From Treponema brennaborense (GTDB lineage: Bacteria > Spirochaetota > Spirochaetia > Treponematales > Treponemataceae): a DNA stretch of 64,000 nucleotides. How positions within the stretch are numbered: the stretch's first letter is position 1; the number at the start of each line of letters is the position of its first letter. The position numbers were made by a program, and so were the translations under genes. The DNA lies in the NCBI GenBank assembly GCA_023666275.1, contig JAMPCJ010000006.1, positions 81,976 to 145,975 of the forward strand. The letters are read 5' to 3'. The notes under the pieces are model-generated. The model was not told where the DNA came from. It worked only from the letters and a program-made list of their open reading frames with translations, and made no database searches. Positions 8,926-17,198 of this stretch are shown here, in pieces.

Positions 8926-9054
8926 ATTAGTGCGGAGATTTATACCGCGGCGAATGTGCTGCGGTTTGTTCGTTAAAACGTTAAAGACGGTGCACACTGT
9001 TTTTGACTGAATTTGTTTCTTTCGGCAATGCTTCTTGCCGATGTTGGAGCAAAT

Positions 9055-9696
9055 ATGCTCGATAAAAATAAAATACCGGCGGTTCCGTCTATCCGAAGGC
9101 TTCCGTCATATCTGCATGTAATTCGGCAGGCAGAAAATGAGGGATATCAATTTATATCAGGTACGTTTATAGCTCAGGAACTGCATCTGGAGCCGATTCA
9201 GGTGAGAAAAGATCTTGCTATCACCGGAATTGCCGGTACGCCGAAACGCGGGTATCCGGTCGTTCCGCTTATCGGCGCGATAGAACGCTTTCTCGGCTGG
9301 GACCGCTCGAAAAATGCGGTAATCATCGGTGCGGGAAATTTGGCAACGGCGCTTACCGGTTATTCCGAATTTTGCCATCACGGCTTAAATTTTGTTGCGG
9401 CATTTGATTCCGATGAAAAAAAAGCCGGTTCGAATATTCACGGCGTGCCTGTTTTCCCTTTGGAACAAATTTCCGGTCAAGTAAAAAAATTGCAGGCATC
9501 TATAGCAGTGCTTACCGTTCCGTCGAATTCTGCGCAGGAAACAGCCGATTTGGTTGTTGCAGCCGGCATAAAAGCGATATGGAATTTCACAAACGTGAAA
9601 ATAAAAGTGCCCGATACGGTTGTTTCTCAGCGGGAAGATCTTACTTCCGGATACGCGGTGCTGTCTGTCATGATGGGCGCACGGCTGTCGGTGTAG
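9055..9696 (+). CDS. rex: Redox-sensing transcriptional repressor Rex
   Basis: A 213-aa repressor that senses the NADH/NAD+ ratio. The N-terminal winged helix (about 10-75) includes the recognition segment QVRKDLAITG. The Rossmann domain begins with VIIGAGNLATAL (about 89-100), matching the family GxGNL signature, and continues with AAFDSDEKKAG. The C-terminal domain-swap helix is present. ATG 9055 is chosen because TTGGAG lies 5 nt before it. The methyltransferase gene begins 9 bp downstream. I found no clear Rex operator in front of it. Confidence 0.92.
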   Translation: MLDKNKIPAVPSIRRLPSYLHVIRQAENEGYQFISGTFIAQELHLEPIQVRKDLAITGIAGTPKRGYPVVPLIGAIERFLGWDRSKNAVIIGAGNLATALTGYSEFCHHGLNFVAAFDSDEKKAGSNIHGVPVFPLEQISGQVKKLQASIAVLTVPSNSAQETADLVVAAGIKAIWNFTNVKIKVPDTVVSQREDLTSGYAVLSVMMGARLSV

Positions 9697-9705
9697 CTGC
9701 GAAAA

Positions 9706-10731
9706 ATGACTGCTCCTGAAACGGAAAAAACAGCGCGCCAGAAATTGCTGTTTGAAAATCGATTAAAAAAGCGGTATGCGCATTTGAAAAAATGGGCAGC
9801 GAGAACGGGCATTACTTGCTTCAGACTTTATGACAAAGATATTCCCGAAATTCCGTTGGTGCTTGATATTTATAAGTCTTTCCCTGATGAAAAAATATAT
9901 GCACAGCTTTCTTTATATGAACGTCCCTATTATAAAAACGAAGCGGAAGAAGATGCCTGGCTTTTGATGATGAAGCAGGCTGTTTCTGCCGTATTGTCGG
10001 CGGATCCGGAACGGATTGCATTAAAAATACGGAAAAAACAGCACGGACTTTCGCAATATGAAAAAATGACGGAAAAACAGCAAATGCTGCCGTTTGTTAT
10101 TCGGGAACAAGATGCGTTGTTTGAAGTCAATCTTTTTTCATATCTTGATACGGGGATTTTTTTTGATCACAGAGTACTGCGGAATAGAATTCGATCGGAG
10201 TGTGCCGGAAAACGCGTACTGAATTTGTATTGCTACACCGGTGCGTTTTCGGTGTATGCAGCTTTGGGAAATGCCGCGCGTGTCGATTCTGTGGATATGT
10301 CAAAAACTTATCTTGAGTGGGCTAAGCGCAATTTTGCTTTGAACGGTTTTCCTGTTTCCGAAGCAAAGGAAAATCAAAAATACGGATTTTTTCAGCAGGA
10401 TTGCAGCGTTTTTTTGCGCCGCGCGGTGCCGAAAAACATAAAATGGGATATAATAATTTTGGATCCGCCGACTTTTTCCAATTCAAAGCGATCCGAAAAT
10501 ATACTTGACCTGAACCGAGATTGGATCGATCTTGTGCGCAGCTGTGTCCGCCTGCTTTCTCGTTCAGGCGTGCTGTATTTTTCGACAAACAGCAGGCGGC
10601 TTGTGTTTGATGAATCGCTGATAAAGGATATCGGAGTTTCCGTGTCTGATATTTCCGCGGAAACAATACCGGAAGATTTCAGAAACGCAAAAATTCATCG
10701 GTGCTGGCGTATTGTTCGCGCCGCGTTGTGA
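9706..10731 (+). CDS. Class I SAM-dependent rRNA methyltransferase (RlmK/RlmI-like)
   Basis: A 341-aa protein that matches the C-terminal half of E. coli RlmKL as a stand-alone enzyme. It has an N-terminal segment with FENRLKKRYAHLKKWA and CFRLYDKDIPEIPL, then a Rossmann methyltransferase with motif I VLNLYCYTGAFSVYA and motif IV ILDPPTFSNSK. In RlmKL this half makes m7G2069 in 23S rRNA. The exact target here is inferred from that likeness. It sits between rex and the cytidylate kinase, 15 bp before the latter. Confidence 0.82.
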   Translation: MTAPETEKTARQKLLFENRLKKRYAHLKKWAARTGITCFRLYDKDIPEIPLVLDIYKSFPDEKIYAQLSLYERPYYKNEAEEDAWLLMMKQAVSAVLSADPERIALKIRKKQHGLSQYEKMTEKQQMLPFVIREQDALFEVNLFSYLDTGIFFDHRVLRNRIRSECAGKRVLNLYCYTGAFSVYAALGNAARVDSVDMSKTYLEWAKRNFALNGFPVSEAKENQKYGFFQQDCSVFLRRAVPKNIKWDIIILDPPTFSNSKRSENILDLNRDWIDLVRSCVRLLSRSGVLYFSTNSRRLVFDESLIKDIGVSVSDISAETIPEDFRNAKIHRCWRIVRAAL

Positions 10732-10746
10732 TATGAGGTAAATTAT

Positions 10747-11316
10747 ATGAAATATTTTATTCCCGACAGTTCGGCTGTTCGTGTGGCAATTTCCGGAAAA
10801 AGCGGCTGCGGCAATACTACTGTCAGTACGCTGCTGGCAGAAAGAATCGGCGTGCCTGTTATAAATTATACATTCCGCTCTCTCGCAGCGGAACTCGGCA
10901 TTTCTCTTGCGCAGATACTTGAAAAAGCAAAAACAGATGACAGCTTTGATATACAAGTTGATACGCATCAGGTTGAAATGGCGCGGAAAACTTCATGTGT
11001 GCTCGGTTCCCGCCTTGCCATTTGGATGCTGAAAGAAGCCGATTTGAAAATATATCTGCTTGCCGATGACGCGATTCGCGCAAAACGCATTCAGAATAGG
11101 GAAGGCGGGGTTCTTTCGGAAATTACGGCGTTTACTAAAATGCGCGACGCACAGGATACTGAACGCTATGCTCGGCTGTATAATATCAATAACGAAGATT
11201 ATTCCTGTGCTGATTTGGTCATCGATACGGCACTGCATGTGCCGGAGCAAATTGCGCAGATAATTATCGATGAACTTTTGAAAAGAAACCTGCTTGCGAG
11301 CAGCTGTTCGGAATAA
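10747..11316 (+). CDS. Cytidylate kinase, archaeal-type
   Basis: A 189-aa P-loop kinase expected to phosphorylate CMP/dCMP. The nucleotide loop reads ISGKSGCGNTTVS: Asn stands where most P-loops have the invariant Lys. The archaeal-type Cmk family also lacks that Lys (GxGTTT), so this fits the family. Further family features are FRSLAAELGISL, VLGSRLAIWML and the LID-like RIQNREGG. It is much shorter than bacterial Cmk (about 225 aa). GAGGT precedes the ATG. It is followed within 14 bp by the MutY-like gene. Confidence 0.75.
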   Translation: MKYFIPDSSAVRVAISGKSGCGNTTVSTLLAERIGVPVINYTFRSLAAELGISLAQILEKAKTDDSFDIQVDTHQVEMARKTSCVLGSRLAIWMLKEADLKIYLLADDAIRAKRIQNREGGVLSEITAFTKMRDAQDTERYARLYNINNEDYSCADLVIDTALHVPEQIAQIIIDELLKRNLLASSCSE

Positions 11317-11329
11317 AACGGATTTACGC

Positions 11330-12160
11330 ATGAAAATTTTGACGGCAGAAGAGCGCCGCGAATTTCGGAACACGATACTGTCGCATTATGAACTGCACGG
11401 GCGGGATTTTCCTTGGAGAAATACAAAAAATCCTTACGAAATTCTTGTGTCTGAGATAATGCTTCAGCAAACGCAGACAGAGCGTGTCGTGCCGAAATAC
11501 ATTGCCTGGCTGCAAAAATTTCCGTCTGTCCGCGAGCTTGCTTCGGCTTCTCTTTGCGATGTGCTGGCAGCCTGGAATGGACTCGGATATAACAGGCGCG
11601 CCCGCTTTCTGCAGGAAACATGCAAAATAATCGATTCGGAGTATAACGGTAAATTTCCGGAAGATCCTGCCGTGCTTGTTTCTTTTCCGGGAATCGGCAG
11701 TTATACGGCAAAAGCCGTCGCGACATTTTCGTTTAACCGTCCGGAAATCTTTATTGAAACAAATATCCGCTCGGTTTTTATTTTTTTCTTTTTTGCGGAC
11801 GAGAAAAATGTATCCGATGCGGAATTGCTGCCGCTTATAGAACAAGTTGTCGATTATGAAAATCCTCGGATATGGTATTATGCTCTTATGGATTACGGCG
11901 CCGTTTTAAAGCGTCATGTGAAAAATCCAAACAGGCAAAGCCGTCATTATGCCAAGCAGTCGAAATTCGACGGCTCTTTTCGGCAGGCGCGCGGTGCGGT
12001 TATCAGATGTCTGACTTCCGCAAATGCCCGCGTCGGCGCATCTGCGGCATATATTGCGGAGGAAGAGCATCTTCCCTTTGAACGGGTAAAAGATGCTGCC
12101 GACTGCTTGTGTGCCGAGAAAATTGTATATCAGGAAAACGGAATATATCGAATTTTATAA
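11330..12160 (+). CDS. MutY-like adenine DNA glycosylase without Fe-S cluster
   Basis: A 276-aa HhH-GPD glycosylase. The N-terminal FPWRNTKNPYEILVSEIMLQQTQTERV is strongly MutY-like (the WR.T..PY and LQQT signatures), as is the helix-hairpin-helix FPGIGSYTAKAVATF. Two points differ from classical MutY. The position of the catalytic Asp is Glu (FIETNIRSVF), and the four cysteines of the [4Fe-4S] loop are missing after MDYGAVL. The MutT-like C-terminal domain is also absent. It belongs with the cluster-less MutY-like proteins of anaerobes. Substrate specificity is inferred. Confidence 0.75.
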   Translation: MKILTAEERREFRNTILSHYELHGRDFPWRNTKNPYEILVSEIMLQQTQTERVVPKYIAWLQKFPSVRELASASLCDVLAAWNGLGYNRRARFLQETCKIIDSEYNGKFPEDPAVLVSFPGIGSYTAKAVATFSFNRPEIFIETNIRSVFIFFFFADEKNVSDAELLPLIEQVVDYENPRIWYYALMDYGAVLKRHVKNPNRQSRHYAKQSKFDGSFRQARGAVIRCLTSANARVGASAAYIAEEEHLPFERVKDAADCLCAEKIVYQENGIYRIL

Positions 12161-12221
12161 AATATGCGCCGCTTTTGTGCAAAAAAATAGTTTTTTCCGC
12201 CTAAAAATTAAAAACAGATGT

Positions 12222-12227
12222 TATAAT
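12222..12227 (+). promoter_or_regulatory. Likely -10 box of the unknown gene at 12252
   Basis: TATAAT within TTATAATAAA, 24 nt before the ATG, with TTAGGAGA as ribosome-binding site in between. No convincing -35 box is seen. Confidence 0.45.
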
Positions 12228-12251
12228 AAAGTGTATTAGGAGAATTTCAGT

Positions 12252-12641
12252 ATGGAACAATTTGTCGGCAAAGCACTTTATTTTCAGCAGCTGAAAAATG
12301 CGGATTTAAAAAACACGGTGAATAAAATTGTCTTTTCTCAAAAAAATTGCGGCGCTGAATTGGGCGAAGTTTTATGCAGTGAAGATTTTTCCTGCACGGC
12401 CGTTGTGGCATTGTCTTTTTCGGTTGAATTGCGGCAAGCTCTGGCAAAAAAAAATATTATGACAATCGAACTGGATAAACTTATGCTGGAAGATATTTTC
12501 CGAATTTTTTCCGCTAAAGATACGGACTGCACAATAAAGAAAAACGAAGACGGCAGCGCAAAAATTAAATTAGTATCGGGAAGTTTGTCAAAAAGTTTTT
12601 GTTTTAAAATCGATCAGTTGGTTGCCGAATTTCTAAAATAG
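12252..12641 (+). CDS. Uncharacterised 129-aa protein
   Basis: A soluble protein of 129 residues with no signal peptide or membrane segment and no motif I recognise. It is mildly acidic in the middle (IELDKLMLEDIFRIF) and looks mixed alpha/beta. Three Cys are scattered without CxxC spacing. It has a good ribosome-binding site (AGGAG) and a consensus -10 box, so it is likely real and transcribed alone. A short hairpin, TCAAAAC/GTTTTGA (12673-12690), follows the gene. No function is proposed. Confidence 0.6.
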   Translation: MEQFVGKALYFQQLKNADLKNTVNKIVFSQKNCGAELGEVLCSEDFSCTAVVALSFSVELRQALAKKNIMTIELDKLMLEDIFRIFSAKDTDCTIKKNEDGSAKIKLVSGSLSKSFCFKIDQLVAEFLK

Positions 12642-12725
12642 AAGCAATTATGTAATAGTAATGTGTTAACGATCAAAACGGCGGTTTTGAATTCCAATAT
12701 ATAGCCTGTCAAAATCGCCGAAATT

Positions 12726-12935
12726 TCAGCACAAAACTTCGAAACCGCAGCCGGTAATCGCAGACGTTATAGCGTCGTCAATACCCGCTATTGTTTCGTC
12801 GTAATCTACAAGTACTTGTGCTTTGATAGCGTTTGCTTTGCAGCTTAAAACTCCAGAAACGGCAGAAACTGCGGTGTTCACTTTGTTTTCGCAATTTTCG
12901 CAGCTCATTCCTGCAACATATAATTTCTTTTCCAT
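12726..12935 (-). CDS. Heavy-metal-associated (CopZ-like) protein, copy 1
   Basis: A 69-aa stand-alone HMA domain with the metal site GMSCENCENKV (M-x-C-x-x-C, Cys at about 12 and 15) and the ferredoxin-like beta-alpha-beta-beta-alpha-beta pattern ending GCGFEVLC. Such proteins carry Cu(I) or a similar soft metal to a P-type ATPase; none is in this window. It is nearly identical to the gene just upstream and differs mainly at the extreme C-terminus. GAGG 9-12 nt before the ATG serves as ribosome-binding site. Confidence 0.88.
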   Translation of the reverse strand: MEKKLYVAGMSCENCENKVNTAVSAVSGVLSCKANAIKAQVLVDYDETIAGIDDAITSAITGCGFEVLC

Positions 12936-13158
12936 GCCACTACCTCACTTCGAAACCGCAGCCGGTAATCGCAGCTGTTATAGCGTCGTCAATGCCAGCT
13001 ATTGTTTCGTCGTAATCTACAAGTACTTGTGCTTTGATAGCGTTTGCTTTGCAGCTTAAAACTCCCGAAACGGCAGAAACTGCGGCGTTCACTTTGTTTT
13101 CGCAATTTTCACAGCTCATTCCTGCAACGTATAATTTTTTTTCCATGCCACTACCTCA
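12737..13158. repeat. Tandem duplication, two 211-bp units
   Basis: Units 12737-12947 and 12948-13158 align without gaps and differ at about ten positions. Each unit holds one HMA gene with its ribosome-binding site. Most differences are silent, which points to a fairly recent duplication or ongoing gene conversion under selection. Confidence 0.9.
12940..13146 (-). CDS. Heavy-metal-associated (CopZ-like) protein, copy 2
   Basis: A 68-aa HMA domain, first gene of the pair, again with GMSCENC. The two proteins differ at only a handful of residues, such as Thr/Ala at about position 21 and Ser/Ala at about 58. The duplication has set how this copy ends: its stop TAG (12942-12940) lies inside the Shine-Dalgarno region (TGAGGTAG) of the next copy. 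It has a good sigma70-type promoter immediately upstream. Confidence 0.88.
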   Translation of the reverse strand: MEKKLYVAGMSCENCENKVNAAVSAVSGVLSCKANAIKAQVLVDYDETIAGIDDAITAAITGCGFEVR

Positions 13159-13169
13159 GATAATATTAA

Positions 13170-13197
13170 AGTATACAGATTTTATGAATTTTATCAA
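13170..13197 (-). promoter_or_regulatory. Promoter of the HMA gene pair
   Basis: On the minus strand: TTGATA (13197-13192), a 16-bp spacer, TATACT (13175-13170), with the ATG 23 nt further on. Confidence 0.65.
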
Positions 13198-13231
13198 CAT
13201 GCGGAATACTTTTGTTTCCCGAAAAAAAGTA

Positions 13232-14263
13232 TTATGTTTTTGTGCTGCCAAGCTGTCCGCATGCACCGCCGATTTTTCTGCCCCTTTTGGTACGCATCGT
13301 TATATTGATTCCGCGCGAGCGCAAATTTTCGATGTACGCCGCGCATTCCGATGCAGACGGTTCCGTGAAAGGGAGCTGTTTTACCGGATTCCATGGAATG
13401 ATATTTATGTGCGCTGCCGTATCTTTTGCAAAGGAATACATTGCATCCATACTGGTTTTGTCCGTATTTATGTTTCCCAGCAATGCGGCTTCCAGCGTGC
13501 ATCGTTTCCTTGTTTTTTGAATGAAATACTTAATCGCTTTTTTCAATTCCGGCAGCGGATTTGCTTTTGCGCTGGGCATCAGCTGTTCGCGCAGTTTTTG
13601 CTCAGCTGCCGTCAAAGAAACAGCAAGTCTGACTGACGGACCGTTATCTGCAAGGTCATATATTCCTTCGATAATGCCTGCCGTCGATATGGTTATGCGT
13701 CTGCTTGAAAGGGCTCTTCCGTCCGGATGCGTAAGAATTGTTACGGCTTTCCGTATTTCGGCAAGATTCAGCAGCGGTTCGCCCATTCCCATGAATACAA
13801 TATTATCCAGTTTTCCGGCGGCATGTTCCAGATACAGGAATTGTTCTACTATTTCGCCCGCAGAAAGATTCCGTGCAAAGCCTAATGTTCCCGTCATGCA
13901 AAATGCGCACTTCATTGCGCAGCCGACTTGGCAGGAAACGCATGCTGTTTTTCTGCCCGTTCCGTCAATCAGCAAAACCGTTTCTACGCAAAGCCCGTCA
14001 TGCAGTTTTATTTGCAACTTTATCGTTCCGTCCGGATCTTTCAGTGTCTGCGAAACTGATGCGGAACGAATCAAAGCCGTTTCCGCGAGCTGCGTGCGCA
14101 ATGAGCATGAAAGGTTTGTCATTTGCGAGAACGATACGGCACCATCCGCAATCCATTTAAATATCTGTCTGCCTCTGTACGTTTCTTTTAGATGCAGTTC
14201 ATTTGTGATTTCCTGAGGCAGCAAACCTGATAAAAAAATATAAGAGCCGGCGTTTTTATCCAT
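13232..14263 (-). CDS. rlmN: Dual-specificity RNA methyltransferase RlmN
   Basis: A 343-aa radical-SAM enzyme that makes m2A2503 in 23S rRNA and m2A37 in some tRNAs. The iron-sulfur motif is CAMKCAFC (C115-x3-C119-x2-C122) and the SAM-binding stretch is MGMGEPLLN. The C-terminal Cys (about 335, in GGACGQL), which forms the covalent RNA adduct, is present. Length is normal. It starts 9 bp after the stop of the TPR gene and is probably cotranscribed with it. Confidence 0.95.
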   Translation of the reverse strand: MDKNAGSYIFLSGLLPQEITNELHLKETYRGRQIFKWIADGAVSFSQMTNLSCSLRTQLAETALIRSASVSQTLKDPDGTIKLQIKLHDGLCVETVLLIDGTGRKTACVSCQVGCAMKCAFCMTGTLGFARNLSAGEIVEQFLYLEHAAGKLDNIVFMGMGEPLLNLAEIRKAVTILTHPDGRALSSRRITISTAGIIEGIYDLADNGPSVRLAVSLTAAEQKLREQLMPSAKANPLPELKKAIKYFIQKTRKRCTLEAALLGNINTDKTSMDAMYSFAKDTAAHINIIPWNPVKQLPFTEPSASECAAYIENLRSRGINITMRTKRGRKIGGACGQLGSTKT

Positions 14264-14272
14264 GGCGGATTG

Positions 14273-15415
14273 TCAGCTTAATTGCAGCTTTTCAAGCATT
14301 TCGGATATGGCTTGGCTTCTTATTCCTAATTTTTGGAAACTTTGCAGCGTATCGACAGCTTTTCGCGGCTGATTCAGTTTTACATAGCAGTCCGCAAGAT
14401 CCATATAAAGCCGGTAATTTTTCGGATCTGCCTGAATCAGTCTGGTAAGGCTTTGTATGGCGTCTTCGTATTTGCCCTGTCCCTTGCTGATTAAAGCAAG
14501 ACCCAAAACCGCATATAAATCAAATTCGATATCCAATGCTTTTTCGTAATATTGAACGGCTGTGTCATAGTCGCCTGTGTTTCTGTATGCGTCGCCTGCC
14601 CGTGTCAAAATAACTTTATTTCTCGGATCTATTTCAAGAATTTTATTCCAATATTCGATTGATCGATATTGCTGATTCATGCCTCTGTAGCAGTCTGCCA
14701 AACCGAACAGCGCGTAAAAATTTTTGCTGTCTATGGCAAGCGCCCGTTCGAAATAGACGATTCCTTTGTCAAATGTTTTCAGTTTTCTATGGCAATTTCC
14801 GATAGAAGTGAGCACGCGGATATCTACCGCCGATTCATTCAGCTCCAGCATTCTTGACCAATAGTACAATGCATCCCGATATTCTTTGAAATCATAATGC
14901 AGATGACCGAGCCCGATCAATGCATACGCATTATTGCTTTCCATATCAAGCACCTGCAAATACAATTGCTTGGATTTTTTAAAATCGCGGATTTTCCGAT
15001 ACGCATCGGCAACTCTTGTCAATACGGTGATATTGCGGTCATCATGAATAAGATACTGTTCCCATATTTCTATGGCTTTTGTGTATTGGTTCAGAGCTTT
15101 ATAACAGTCCGCAAGTCCGAAAAGCGCATAATTATTTCCCGGATGAACCGAAAGACAGCGCGAATAATAATCGATAGCTTCGTTAAAATGATTTCGTTTC
15201 CGTTCGGAATCGCCGAGACCGACAAGTGCATAATTATTGTTGTTCTCAATCGTGAGAATCTGCATAAAAGCGTTTTTTGCTTCTTCTATGCGGTTCTCTT
15301 TCAGCAGCTGGTAGCCTTTTTGGGAAAGCCCCGATATTTCATCTGTTTTCGTATCGATGCTTTGTGTATCTGTTTTATTAAAGTTATCCGGAATAATCGA
15401 AAATGAATCTTCCAT
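14273..15415 (-). CDS. Tetratricopeptide-repeat protein
   Basis: A 380-aa protein built almost wholly of TPR units of 34-36 residues. About ten can be counted by the recurring A-L-x-G-L-A/G-D/H and Y-x-x-A-L-x-x-D pattern (for example NNYALVGLGDSERKRNHFNEA and NFYALFGLADCYRGM). No signal peptide or other domain is seen, so it is probably a cytoplasmic scaffold. The partner is unknown. An AAAGGGA ribosome-binding site precedes the ATG. It lies between an unknown small gene and rlmN in one minus-strand operon. Confidence 0.85.
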   Translation of the reverse strand: MEDSFSIIPDNFNKTDTQSIDTKTDEISGLSQKGYQLLKENRIEEAKNAFMQILTIENNNNYALVGLGDSERKRNHFNEAIDYYSRCLSVHPGNNYALFGLADCYKALNQYTKAIEIWEQYLIHDDRNITVLTRVADAYRKIRDFKKSKQLYLQVLDMESNNAYALIGLGHLHYDFKEYRDALYYWSRMLELNESAVDIRVLTSIGNCHRKLKTFDKGIVYFERALAIDSKNFYALFGLADCYRGMNQQYRSIEYWNKILEIDPRNKVILTRAGDAYRNTGDYDTAVQYYEKALDIEFDLYAVLGLALISKGQGKYEDAIQSLTRLIQADPKNYRLYMDLADCYVKLNQPRKAVDTLQSFQKLGIRSQAISEMLEKLQLS

Positions 15416-15425
15416 TTTTTTCCCT

Positions 15426-15758
15426 TTATTTTATCAATGCTGATATTATTTTTGCTATTTTTTCAATTATCGGTCCGCATTTTTTTTTGTTATGTGCCAG
15501 CCAATACAGTTTTAAAGCGGATAAATCGCTGCCTTCTTCTTCCAAAATGTCGCCTATTCTTGTCAGTCCGTCCGAATATCCGGTTGTGAGAAAAAGACGT
15601 TTCGCCTGAAGTATATTTCGCTGATTCAGCAGCATATTTCCTCTGCGGTTTAATATGACTTTTTGTTCAGCTGTTAAGTTTTTCAGAGGTGTATCTGTTG
15701 TTTTGATAAAACCGTCTGTTTCGTTTTGATTGGCAAATATATTTTCAGCGTTTTTCAT
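15426..15758 (-). CDS. Uncharacterised 110-aa protein, first gene of the TPR-rlmN operon
   Basis: A 110-aa soluble protein with a polar N-terminus and a helical C-terminal part (LTAEQKVILNRRGNMLLNQ, YSDGLTRIGDILEEEG). The helix-turn-helix spacing suggests one or two degenerate TPR-like units, in keeping with the TPR gene 10 bp downstream. No motif with a known function is seen. It has its own promoter just upstream. Confidence 0.65.
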   Translation of the reverse strand: MKNAENIFANQNETDGFIKTTDTPLKNLTAEQKVILNRRGNMLLNQRNILQAKRLFLTTGYSDGLTRIGDILEEEGSDLSALKLYWLAHNKKKCGPIIEKIAKIISALIK

Positions 15759-15782
15759 CTGAAATTCTCTTATGAATAATAT

Positions 15783-15810
15783 ATGATACTTGAATAATCT
15801 AAAATGTCAA
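15783..15810 (-). promoter_or_regulatory. Promoter of the 15758-13232 operon
   Basis: On the minus strand: TTGACA (15810-15805), a 16-bp spacer, TATCAT (15788-15783), about 25 nt before the ATG. Confidence 0.6.
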
Positions 15811-15871
15811 GTCGGATTTATTTTTCATAAAATTCAAAACCTGAAAAACATACGCGGAAATTATTTTTCGG

Positions 15872-15901
15872 TTGATAGTTCTGTCTGTTTTAAAGTATTA
15901 T
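15872..15901 (+). promoter_or_regulatory. Promoter of the FAD gene, leaderless type
   Basis: TTGATA (15872-15877), an 18-bp spacer, TATTAT (15896-15901), then 7 nt to the ATG at 15909. No Shine-Dalgarno is present. Confidence 0.55.
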
Positions 15902-15908
15902 AGAAGCA

Positions 15909-17198
15909 ATGAAATATTACGATTACATCATTGTCGGTTCCGGACCGGCAGGGCTCGGCGCGGCATTTACGCTGACAGACAATCATCGCGAGGCGTCTGT
16001 CTTAATGCTGGAGCAAGCTGAAATTTCTTCCGGCGGTTTGCGGAATGACTGCAAAATGAATTTCACGTTTCCGGTCGGATTTCCCGCCGAATACTGGAAA
16101 AAAGAGCAGGCGGAGAAGTATCTTCTGAAAATAGAAGAATTCCTGCATCCCGATATTCTGGAAAAAAAGAATCTGGATATATATGAACGCCGCGCAGCCC
16201 GCATCGGCGTTGATTTGCTGAGAATCCGCCAGTCGCATCTCGGAACCGACGGCGGAATAAAGTTAATCCGCCGGCTGACCGATGAGCTTCGAAACCGCGG
16301 CGTGGATATTTCGTTCGGAGAAACATTCCTTTCGGCAGATGAATGTGCTCATGCTGCCGCAACTTCGGCAGGCGAATATTCATACGGTTCATTGATAGTT
16401 GCTCCCGGCCGGCACGGTTTTGACTTCCTGCGGACTTTTATGAAGAAAACGGGAATCTGCTATCAAGACAACAGCATAGATGTCGGCGTCCGCATAGAAA
16501 CAAAGCTTGAGCATTATCCCATTGTGCGTGATTACTATGATCCCAAATTTTTTTTTCCGGAAAAAACCCGAACTTTTTGTACCAATTCCGGCTGTGCGCA
16601 GGTAGTACAGGAACGCTACGAAACATCAGGCGGAAACATCTATTACACTGTAAACGGTCATGCGTATTCCGAGAAATTAAAAAGCAACGGGCTTGTAAAT
16701 TTTGCGGTGCTGCGGACGGTTTCATTTACGGAACCTATTGCTTCAGGGCAGGATTATGCGGAATATTTAGGCGCGCTTGCCATGCTTACCGGCGGAGGGC
16801 ATCCGATTATGCAGCGTATCGGTGATTTCAGAATGCGGACACGGACAACTGCTGCCGGTTTGAATTCCGATTTGTATGATTTCGAGCCGACATTGAAATC
16901 CGCGACTCCCGGCGATATTTCGCTGGCAGTTCCGTCGAAATTTCTTGACTCAATCTGGCGCGCTTTAAAACAGCTTGATACAATCGTGCCCGGTGTCATG
17001 CATCCGTGTACGATTATGTATTATCCCGAAATAAAATTGTATGCAAATAAACCGGTATTCAAAAATGAATATTTTATGGCAGCCGAAGATATTTATTTGG
17101 TAGGCGACGGCGCCGGAACTTCCCGCGGTATTACCGGAGCCTGGGCTTCCGGGATTCGTGCGGCGGAGGGCGCTTTGAAAAAAGCAGGTTTGCTGTGA
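15909..17198 (+). CDS. FAD-dependent oxidoreductase
   Basis: A 429-aa flavoprotein. The N-terminal dinucleotide fold reads YIIVGSGPAGLGAAF (GxGxxG), a mid-protein segment SLIVAPGRHGFDFL follows, and the C-terminal FAD contact is IYLVGDGAGTSRGITGAWASG. It resembles the COG2509 group of FAD-dependent dehydrogenases, whose substrates are largely unknown. A Cys-containing middle part (TFCTNSGCAQVV) might be redox-active; this is a guess. Its stop overlaps the GTG start of rsmD (GTGA), so the two are translationally coupled. Confidence 0.82.
   Translation: MKYYDYIIVGSGPAGLGAAFTLTDNHREASVLMLEQAEISSGGLRNDCKMNFTFPVGFPAEYWKKEQAEKYLLKIEEFLHPDILEKKNLDIYERRAARIGVDLLRIRQSHLGTDGGIKLIRRLTDELRNRGVDISFGETFLSADECAHAAATSAGEYSYGSLIVAPGRHGFDFLRTFMKKTGICYQDNSIDVGVRIETKLEHYPIVRDYYDPKFFFPEKTRTFCTNSGCAQVVQERYETSGGNIYYTVNGHAYSEKLKSNGLVNFAVLRTVSFTEPIASGQDYAEYLGALAMLTGGGHPIMQRIGDFRMRTRTTAAGLNSDLYDFEPTLKSATPGDISLAVPSKFLDSIWRALKQLDTIVPGVMHPCTIMYYPEIKLYANKPVFKNEYFMAAEDIYLVGDGAGTSRGITGAWASGIRAAEGALKKAGLL

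Noticed and set aside
8940-9054. Rex operator in front of rex
   Set aside because: CGTTAAAACG near 8970 is partly palindromic, but it does not match the TTGTGAA-N6-TTCACAA or TTGTTAA-type consensus well enough.
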